From assembly GCA_964653285.1 (NCBI GenBank), contig CAZZEX010000014.1:1-64000 (forward strand): 64,000 bases of DNA. The letters are read 5' to 3'. A model generated the notes under the pieces. It did not search any database, was not told the origin of the DNA, and saw only the letters and a program-made list of their open reading frames with translations. The stretch is from CAZZEX01 sp964653285 (GTDB lineage Bacteria > Chloroflexota > Anaerolineae > B4-G1). The translations under genes were made by a program, and so were the position numbers. Below, piece by piece: positions 58,197-64,000 of this stretch (the first letter of the stretch is position 1; the number at the start of each line of letters is the position of its first letter).

Positions 58197-59480
58197 CTAT
58201 CCCTCCGCATCCGCCTCGCGCGCCGCGCCAAGTTCTTGCCCTTCCGCAGCAGTGGGCATAGCCAGGGAAAAGGTGCTTCCCTGGCCCGGACCCAGGCTTT
58301 CCACGCGCGTCCAACCGCCGTGCACCTCGGCGACGTAGCGCACGAAAGCCCAACCAACCCCTAACCCTTCCTGCCCCCGCCGCAGGGCATCGGCACTCTG
58401 CTCGAAAGGCTGCCCCAGCAGCGCCAGCCGCTCCGACGTCAGGCCCACACCGGTGTCCGCCACTTCGATCACGACCCGCCCCTCAGATTCAAAGGCCCGT
58501 ACCTGAGCCCGCCCCCCGGGCAGGTTGAACTTCACCGCGTTGTGAGCCATCTGGAACACAGCCTCGCCCAGAAGTTCAGGGTCGGCGTGTACCTTCGGGA
58601 TGTCGGGGGACACGAAGACCCGGAAGTCCACCTGCCGGGCCTGGGCCAGCACCGCCACTGGCTGCAAAGCCCATGGGATCACCCGGCCCGGGGAGATGTA
58701 TCCCGGCTGCGGCTCACGCCGCTTGTTCATCAGTTCAGCAAACTTGACCACTCCGCTAACCAGCCGGTGCAGGCCCGCGATCTCGGTCATTAGATCGTCC
58801 AAGGCATCCCGCTGGTCAGGCTGAAACCCCTCGCTCTGACGCTGCAGCACCTGCAGCGCCAGGCCGATGGAGGCAAAGGGAGTCAATAATTCGTGCGTCA
58901 CCGCACTAAGAAACGCCACCTTCAGCCGGTCCAGTTCACCCAGACGCAGATGGACTTCCTCCAACGCCTGCCGCTCGATCCGCTCCCGCTCGAACAGTTC
59001 ACTCCACTCCTGGGCATAGACTACCAACTGATCAGCAGGCATGGTGGAGAGGTCCGGCCGGCGCAGGTGCGGTTCGATGGGCCGTCCAGCGAGCACCTCG
59101 CTGACCAGAGCGATGAGTTCAGTAGGGCTGAATGGCTTTGTCAGGTACTCGTCGGCCCCCGCCGCGATTCCTACCATACGGTCGGTCTCGTCTTTCTTCG
59201 CAGTGAGGAGAATCACCGGGGTGGAGGCAGTGGCAGGATCGGTCTTCAGGGTCGCGCACACCTCAATACCGGACCTGCCCGGCATTGTCACGTCGAGGAG
59301 GATCAAATCGGGCTGGAGCGCGCAGGCCAGCGTCAGCGCCCGCTCCCCGTCGTTCGCCACGATTGTCCGTAACCCTTTCATACCCAGCGTCACTGCGATG
59401 GCTTCAGCCAGCGCCTTATCATCGTCCGCTATCAGCACCGTTCGCTTCGAGTACCGGTCCCCCGATCCCTGTTCAGCCAT
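58197..59480 (-). CDS. Response-regulator / histidine-kinase fusion
   Basis: A 427-aa soluble hybrid: an N-terminal receiver (VLIADDDKALAEAIAVTLGM; Asp in LILLDVTMPGRSG; Lys in GADEYLTKPFS), a coiled linker, HisKA (FLSAVTHELLTPFASIGLAL) and HATPase_c (MAHNAVKFNLPGG; VADTGVGL; GVGWAFVRYVAE). The G2 box reads GLGVGWAF, a mild departure. The same architecture, with loss of the ATPase domain, is seen in the pseudogene at 3751. A promoter lies at 59601-59629. Confidence 0.9.
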   Translation of the reverse strand: MAEQGSGDRYSKRTVLIADDDKALAEAIAVTLGMKGLRTIVANDGERALTLACALQPDLILLDVTMPGRSGIEVCATLKTDPATASTPVILLTAKKDETDRMVGIAAGADEYLTKPFSPTELIALVSEVLAGRPIEPHLRRPDLSTMPADQLVVYAQEWSELFERERIERQALEEVHLRLGELDRLKVAFLSAVTHELLTPFASIGLALQVLQRQSEGFQPDQRDALDDLMTEIAGLHRLVSGVVKFAELMNKRREPQPGYISPGRVIPWALQPVAVLAQARQVDFRVFVSPDIPKVHADPELLGEAVFQMAHNAVKFNLPGGRAQVRAFESEGRVVIEVADTGVGLTSERLALLGQPFEQSADALRRGQEGLGVGWAFVRYVAEVHGGWTRVESLGPGQGSTFSLAMPTAAEGQELGAAREADAEG

Positions 59481-59600
59481 CCTCCAAGTCCTTTTTCCCC
59501 GCTACTTTTCTCTCTACCTCTCGCGCGTCCGCCGACAAACGCCGACGGCTGTCAGCCGGACACCCCTGAACCAAGCACGCCCGCACTAGGCTTAGGAACT

Positions 59601-59629
59601 ATTATAAGACACCTGGGGCAAGAGAGCAA
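59601..59629 (-). promoter_or_regulatory. Promoter of the receiver-kinase gene
   Basis: TTGCTC (59629-59624), 17 bp, TATAAT (59606-59601), reading leftward; leader about 115 nt. Confidence 0.65.
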
Positions 59630-59651
59630 GCACCCAGTGCCATGGACTATT

Positions 59652-61028
59652 TCAGGGCAACACCTCCATGATATTCGCCAGCGTGTTGACGTCAGGGGCA
59701 TCCACGAAGATCACGTAGCGCGCTACACGGGAGACGCACACCGCTCCTGAGCCAGTCTCCCACCACAGGCCCGGCAGGCCCTCTGGCGGATCCAAAGGCC
59801 AGGCCGGCAAGCAGCGCTGGAGGATCAGAGCGACGAGGGCACGTTCAAATTCAACCGCCTCGGCGGTACTGTCCCAGATGGTGCGCCATACGAACAACCG
59901 GCTCCCGCTCTCGTGCTCCCATACGACGAAGGTGTCACCGTCCCAGCCATCGGCAGCCTGCCAGGCTGTCTCCCCCGGCAGCAGCGCGTCGAGATACAGA
60001 CCAACGACGAACTCGCCCAATGTATCCTGAAGAAGCATCGTCCAGTCCTCGCTGAGGACAGTGCTGATATCGGGCACAACGACGCTGGTGGGGCCATCCT
60101 GCTCCTCCAGGTAGCGCTCTGGGTGAAGCACTTGCTCGGTCGAGCGAGGCGGGTCGGTGTAGGCTTGATTGATAGTCTCCCATCCGCCGGCCTGGAAGAG
60201 AGCATCAGCAAACTGACGGCCTTCCTGGCACGGGAAGCGTTGCAGACGCGCCCACGCCTCGCTGCGGTCCAGTTCCTCCCCGTAGCCCGGTTGCTCTGCA
60301 TGCAGGATCAGTTCTGCCACATGCTCCCAGTCGGTTGCTGCCAGGTCTCCGTAGCGGTAGAGCGCTGTCAGGAGAGTCGCATCTCCCTCCACCAGCGCCT
60401 GAACGGCCAATGCAGCATCGGTGGTCGTGGCGCGAGCGTCCATCGCCTCCAGGTCGAAGTGCTGATCCTGCAAAGCATGGGCGTAGGCGTGCGCCAACAG
60501 CGCCTGATCGTCAGCGTTGCTTTCCTGCCGACCAGTAGCAACGTAGAGTTGCTCCTGTTCGGGCACGTAGACGCCCGCTACCTGATGGGCGCGGATAGAG
60601 ATTGACGCATCGGGCAGCATCCCCAGAGCGGTATAGGGCAACAGTTGGGCCTCCGGGCCACGCTCGACGTAGAGCCGACGAAGGAGCGTGGCCATCTCAC
60701 GTTCACCGAGGAAACTGAGCGGCACCTCGGCGCGGGGAGAGAGGCCGCGCAGGGTCTCCACCTGGTGGGCGATCTGGTCAAAAAGACGGGCGGCCTGCAC
60801 CTGAGACCAGATGTCATCTTCAGACACCAGGGACGGAACAGGCGATGGAGTTGGAAGAGGCGTAGGGAGCCAGGACGCGAATGCCTGAGTCGCGGCAGGC
60901 GATGGGACCTCCCAACTCTGGAGAGAGGTGACAACGAAGCCAGCAAGCATGGCGAAGACAACAATGACCGACGCGACCATCAGAATGACTGTACGACGCT
61001 GCCTGGGTGTAAAGTCGGAAGCGCTCAC
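59652..61028 (-). CDS. Membrane-anchored protein with degenerate metalloprotease-like site
   Basis: A 458-aa protein with one N-terminal transmembrane helix (VILMVASVIVVFAMLAGFVV), a Pro/Thr-rich linker and a helical domain. The segment LLAHAYAHALQDQHFDLEAM matches Chloroflexota proteins that normally read HEYTHALQDQHFDL. Here HExxH is HAYAH, lacking the catalytic Glu, so hydrolysis is unlikely. The GTG start at 61028 overlaps the rph stop (GTGA). Confidence 0.7.
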   Translation of the reverse strand: MSASDFTPRQRRTVILMVASVIVVFAMLAGFVVTSLQSWEVPSPAATQAFASWLPTPLPTPSPVPSLVSEDDIWSQVQAARLFDQIAHQVETLRGLSPRAEVPLSFLGEREMATLLRRLYVERGPEAQLLPYTALGMLPDASISIRAHQVAGVYVPEQEQLYVATGRQESNADDQALLAHAYAHALQDQHFDLEAMDARATTTDAALAVQALVEGDATLLTALYRYGDLAATDWEHVAELILHAEQPGYGEELDRSEAWARLQRFPCQEGRQFADALFQAGGWETINQAYTDPPRSTEQVLHPERYLEEQDGPTSVVVPDISTVLSEDWTMLLQDTLGEFVVGLYLDALLPGETAWQAADGWDGDTFVVWEHESGSRLFVWRTIWDSTAEAVEFERALVALILQRCLPAWPLDPPEGLPGLWWETGSGAVCVSRVARYVIFVDAPDVNTLANIMEVLP

Positions 61029-61747
61029 ACCAAAGCCTCGCGTTGATGCCGGACGAGGTGGGCGATACCCTGCGCCGCCAGATCCAGCATGTGATCGAGA
61101 GCCTCTCGCGAGAAGGGTATGCCTTCGGCCGTGCCTTGCACCTCGACCAGGCGACCATCGTCCGTCATCACGACGTTGAAATCCACCTCGGCGTTGTGAT
61201 CCTCGGCATAGCACAGGTCAAGCTGCACTTCGCCGCTCACTATGCCGACGCTGACCGCGGCCACCGGTGGCCTCAACGCCTCTGGTGGCACCAGGCTCCG
61301 CTTAGCCAGGCGGCGCAGCGCCAGGGCCACGGCGAGGTAGCCGCCGGTGACAGCAGCAGTGCGGGTACCACCATCGGCCTGGAACACGTCACAGTCCACG
61401 ACCAGCGTGCGCTCACCCAGCAAGTCGAGATCCACAGCAGCACGCAGGGAGCGCCCGATAAAACGGCGAATCTCCTGAGTCCGCCCCCGCAACCCCTGAG
61501 TCTCACGGGGCATGCGGGTGTGGGTAGAGCGGGGGAGCAGGGCATACTCAGCGGTCAACCACCCCACCCCACCCCCGGCCATCCAGGCCGGCACTTTCTC
61601 CTCGACACTGACGTTGCACAGCACACGGGTGCGGCCCATCTCGACCAGTACCGAGCCCTCAGGGTACTCAACGTAGTTCAGGATGAAATTGACCGGGCGG
61701 AGTTCATCGGGCCGGCGGCCGTCAGGGCGTGTTGGATGGTGGGACAT
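61025..61747 (-). CDS. rph: Ribonuclease PH
   Basis: tRNA 3'-end phosphorolytic exoribonuclease, about 240 aa: RPDGRRPDELRPVNFILNYV at the N-terminus, RETQGLRGRTQEIRRFIGRS, VDCDVFQADGGTRTAAVTGG and LDLCYAEDHNAEVDFNVV. All family motifs are intact. In-frame starts at 61765 and 61777 are also possible; none has a clear Shine-Dalgarno. The preceding gene ends about 30 bp upstream. Confidence 0.94.
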   Translation of the reverse strand: MSHHPTRPDGRRPDELRPVNFILNYVEYPEGSVLVEMGRTRVLCNVSVEEKVPAWMAGGGVGWLTAEYALLPRSTHTRMPRETQGLRGRTQEIRRFIGRSLRAAVDLDLLGERTLVVDCDVFQADGGTRTAAVTGGYLAVALALRRLAKRSLVPPEALRPPVAAVSVGIVSGEVQLDLCYAEDHNAEVDFNVVMTDDGRLVEVQGTAEGIPFSREALDHMLDLAAQGIAHLVRHQREALV

Positions 61748-61780
61748 ATTCGGTAACATTTTCATCTGACTTGACACGGG

Positions 61781-63640
61781 TTATGGAGCCCACGAGAGTT
61801 GCTGCGTCGTCCAGTCGGGGAGGCTGGGACCGAGGGTGAGTATCTTGTGCGGGTCTTCTCCGTTCGGTCCCATCAGGTAGAGACCCCAGGCCCCGTCCCG
61901 GTTGGAGACGAAGGCCAGGCCGGAGCCATCCGGGGCCCAGGCGGGAAGGCCATCGGAGGCCGGGTCGTCGGTGAGCCTCACGACGCCACCCGTGATACTG
62001 AGCAGGTAGATTTCCCAGTTGCCAGTGACGTCGGACATGTAGGCCAGCATCCCGCCGCCGGGAGCCCAGTTCAACCCGACGTCGTTGATGCTGGCGGTGA
62101 GACGGGTGGGTGGCTGGTCGTCGTCGGGGTTGTCCACGAAGATGCCACAGGTCCCGCCAGCCTCGCAGCCGGTCCAGGCCAGCAGACCGGTGGGCCCCCA
62201 CGCGGGGCCCTTTCCGGCCGCGTGCACCCTCGGCTCGGCCGAACCGTCCGTCGGCACGACGGTAATCTGCCACGTACCGGCGGCTTCTTGCACAGCGTAG
62301 GCCATACGGCTGCCATCGGGCGAGAAGGTGGGCCAGGCCAGACCTGCGCCCGCAGCCAGTTGCCGTGGTGCAGCCTCCCCAGGCACCAGCAGCGAGATGC
62401 CTGGGGAGAGCAGGTTGCGATACCCCAGGGCTCCACTGCCCCATAGCCAGCAGGGCTGGTCGCCCCCCCCAGTCATCCTCATCAGGCGTCCATCGGCGAA
62501 AAGGGCATATACGTCGTAGAGGCCAGTCTGTGTGTTATAGGCGGGGTACGCCAGCCGGCCTATGGTGAAGCCCGGTGGCGGTTCGGTCAGCGTGATGGGC
62601 AGCGTGCCGGTGATCGGCGCGATGGGAGTGGGTGTGGCAATCAGGCAGATCTGGGCTGCTTCGGTCCGTTTCTGTTCAATTTCGGGATCGGCCATCAGTT
62701 GCGCTGCCTGTGCGTATTGCTCCTCGGCCGGGCACATCTCCCCCTGGGCATACCAGGCGTCGCCATGAGTTACGTGGGCGAGGTAGAGGCGCCGGAAGAC
62801 ATCTTTGTAACTGGGCTCAGCGGCGTAGAGTCGCTCAAAGCGCTCAATGCAGTGCTCCCAGTCCACCCCCCAGTAGCCCAGCGCGGTCATGTACTGTATC
62901 GCCAGGCTGCGCTGGGTCAGTGCATCCTCGTCCAGTGGGCGCAGCGCCACTGCCTGGTCAAGGTAGAAGATGCCCTCTTCAAACCGGTCATCATCCAGCA
63001 ACGCCATCCCCGCGTTGTAGAGGCTGGTGAAAAGCATCTCCTCGACCGCTTCGGCCTCGTAAGTCGGGTCTAATACGCGCAGTTGGGTGAGCACGGCGGC
63101 TGCCTCTTCCCACTGCTCGGCCTCGTAGTGGGCTATGACTCTCCGATATAGGTCGTCCACGATAATTTCGTAGCTCTCCGAGGTAGGGGTAGGACGGGCG
63201 GCGATGCGTGCCTGTGCTTCGGTGATGCCCTGTTGGGAGAAAGGGTGGTCGGGATCAAGGTCGAGCACGTATTCAAATTCGGCGATGGCGAGTTCGTATT
63301 CACCGCCATCGAGTCGCTCTAACCCGGCGCGGTAGTGTCGTTCGGCCAGTTCCTGGCGTTGCCGCTCCCGGTCGCGTTCCCCCCGGTAGAGACCGCCGTA
63401 GGCCGCTCCTCCTACGCTCAACGCCAGCAGGCAAAGGAACCCTATCGTCCACAATAGGATCGGTCGTAGGCGCTGCCAGCGCGTGGGTGCTTCTGAGTCC
63501 GGTGTGGGGGTTGCAGCAACGGAGGCAGCCCGCCCGGACCGCGAGGCATGCATAGGTTGCGTCTCCTCCACCATCGTGCCGCATTGTGGGCAGAGGAGTA
63601 GATTATCAGGGACTTGGGTTCCACATTTGGGGCAGCGCAT
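61781..63640 (-). CDS. Zinc-ribbon, TPR and beta-propeller membrane protein
   Basis: A 619-aa protein from the ATG at 63640. A zinc ribbon (MRCPKCGTQVPDNLLLCPQC) comes first, then one transmembrane helix (ILLWTIGFLCLLALSVGGAA). Extracytoplasmic TPR-like helices follow (RHYRAGLERLDGGEYELAIA; LYNAGMALLDDDRFEEGIFY), and last a TolB/WD40-like propeller with repeats of the type AWPTFSPDGSRMAYAV, LNWAPGGGMLAYMSD and PAWAPDGSGLAFVSNRDG. A scaffold or sensor role is likely. A longer frame upstream is non-coding leader. Confidence 0.85.
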   Translation of the reverse strand: MRCPKCGTQVPDNLLLCPQCGTMVEETQPMHASRSGRAASVAATPTPDSEAPTRWQRLRPILLWTIGFLCLLALSVGGAAYGGLYRGERDRERQRQELAERHYRAGLERLDGGEYELAIAEFEYVLDLDPDHPFSQQGITEAQARIAARPTPTSESYEIIVDDLYRRVIAHYEAEQWEEAAAVLTQLRVLDPTYEAEAVEEMLFTSLYNAGMALLDDDRFEEGIFYLDQAVALRPLDEDALTQRSLAIQYMTALGYWGVDWEHCIERFERLYAAEPSYKDVFRRLYLAHVTHGDAWYAQGEMCPAEEQYAQAAQLMADPEIEQKRTEAAQICLIATPTPIAPITGTLPITLTEPPPGFTIGRLAYPAYNTQTGLYDVYALFADGRLMRMTGGGDQPCWLWGSGALGYRNLLSPGISLLVPGEAAPRQLAAGAGLAWPTFSPDGSRMAYAVQEAAGTWQITVVPTDGSAEPRVHAAGKGPAWGPTGLLAWTGCEAGGTCGIFVDNPDDDQPPTRLTASINDVGLNWAPGGGMLAYMSDVTGNWEIYLLSITGGVVRLTDDPASDGLPAWAPDGSGLAFVSNRDGAWGLYLMGPNGEDPHKILTLGPSLPDWTTQQLSWAP

Positions 63641-63674
63641 CCAATCTCTCTCTGGACAAGTTGGGCGACGAGTG

Positions 63675-63703
63675 ATTATAGCCTTTTTGGCCGGACTTGT
63701 CCA
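63675..63703 (-). promoter_or_regulatory. Promoter of the zinc-ribbon/TPR gene
   Basis: TGGACA (63703-63698), 17 bp, TATAAT (63680-63675), reading leftward; leader about 30 nt. Divergent with the promoter at 63738-63766. Confidence 0.7.
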
Positions 63704-63737
63704 GTGAAGAATAATGTGTGTTGTGAGGGACGTTGGC

Positions 63738-63766
63738 TTGGCGATGCTCTGCATTTGTGCTATACT
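63738..63766 (+). promoter_or_regulatory. Promoter of the metallophosphoesterase gene
   Basis: TTGGCG (63738-63743), 17 bp, TATACT (63761-63766) with an extended -10 (TTTGTGC). About 18 bases before the ATG. Confidence 0.6.
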
Positions 63767-63784
63767 GCCCTTCCAGGGGGGGCA

Positions 63785-64000
63785 ATGGAAGAACACAACC
63801 TGCTGATCGTGAGCGACCTGCATCTGAGCGAGGGATTAGACTCGGCGAGTGGCAAGTTCTCCCGCCTGGAGGATTTCCTGTTCGACGATGCTTTTGCGCG
63901 CTTCCTGCGCTATCACGAGGGAGTCAGGAGGCAACCCCGCTTCGGTGGCCGCCCGTGGATGCTGATCATCAACGGCGACCTGTTTGACTTCCTGCAGGTG
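63785..64000 (+). CDS. Metallophosphoesterase (partial, runs off the window)
   Basis: The first 72 codons of a calcineurin-like phosphoesterase: EEHNLLIVSDLHLSEGLDSA (D-x-H) and MLIINGDLFDFLQV (GD motif, N/D metal ligand). The rest lies beyond the window edge, so the substrate and length cannot be stated. Preceded by CCAGGGGGGGCA and a clear promoter. Confidence 0.85.
   Translation, partial: MEEHNLLIVSDLHLSEGLDSASGKFSRLEDFLFDDAFARFLRYHEGVRRQPRFGGRPWMLIINGDLFDFLQV

Noticed and set aside
63733..63987. 84-codon plus-strand frame overlapping the metallophosphoesterase start
   Set aside because: It is out of frame with the DLH and NGDLFDF motifs, which belong to the frame starting at 63785.

Overview
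This 64 kb window is GC-rich chromosomal DNA that reads best as an anaerobic or facultative member of the Chloroflexota, close to the Anaerolineae. This is inferred from gene content: zinc-ribbon proteins with LysM domains and proline/threonine stalks, a DegV/PlsY lipid cluster, many receiver-kinase fusions, NfnAB, a glycyl-radical enzyme, and very abundant small repeats. No rRNA, phage, autonomous transposase or CRISPR array is visible. One tRNA gene (Gln, CTG) is present. About 50 protein genes are supported, several of them visibly decaying.

Layout. (1) 0.1-14.9 kb, minus strand: a purine-salvage and catabolism block. It holds a YgfK-type iron-sulfur flavoprotein, a complete BMP-family nucleoside ABC transporter (lipoprotein, ATPase, two permeases), adenine deaminase, a dihydropyrimidinase/hydantoinase and a Nudix hydrolase, with a Phd/PIN toxin-antitoxin pair in between. 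(2) 15.2-21.3 kb, plus strand: FabF, FabH and a three-gene acyl-CoA carboxylase. An 8-oxoguanine deaminase (21.3-22.8 kb, minus) closes the purine block on the other side. (3) 23-29.6 kb: a LysM/lamin-tail protein, MurA with Asp in place of the usual catalytic Cys, a SAM hydrolase, an uppS remnant cut by a MITE-like element, a radical SAM protein and NadE. (4) 29.6-40.5 kb: an MFS transporter, an HTH regulator, a phasin-like protein, a YkvA-like protein, a geranylgeranyl-reductase-like flavoprotein, a GT4 glycosyltransferase, a patatin, a kinase/response-regulator pair and a HAD phosphatase. (5) 40.5-45.6 kb: a phospholipid cluster (DegV, CDP-alcohol phosphatidyltransferase, DegV, PlsY, a decayed patatin, an AarF/UbiB kinase). 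(6) 45.7-54.6 kb: a LysM protein, NfnBA, an orphan CoA-transferase beta subunit, an aminotransferase and exopolysaccharide enzymes. (7) 54.6-64 kb: a HypD-like glycyl-radical enzyme with its activase, tRNA-Gln, a receiver-kinase fusion, a degenerate protease-like protein, RNase PH, a TPR/propeller protein and the start of a metallophosphoesterase.

The most unusual signal is at the level of repeats. A family of short C-run/G-run palindromic elements sits between genes and also, without stopping translation, inside at least seven genes (ygfK twice, a receiver-kinase gene, adenine deaminase x3, the biotin carrier, 8-oxoguanine deaminase x4, a sensor kinase, a CoA-transferase). A second class of 7-8 nt tandem repeats supplies the C-termini of three genes and an internal linker of another. 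Both classes appear to be reshaping proteins, and in places breaking them. Many promoters share an extended -10 motif (TTGTGnTA..AT), and several are so close to the start codon that the mRNAs would be leaderless or nearly so.
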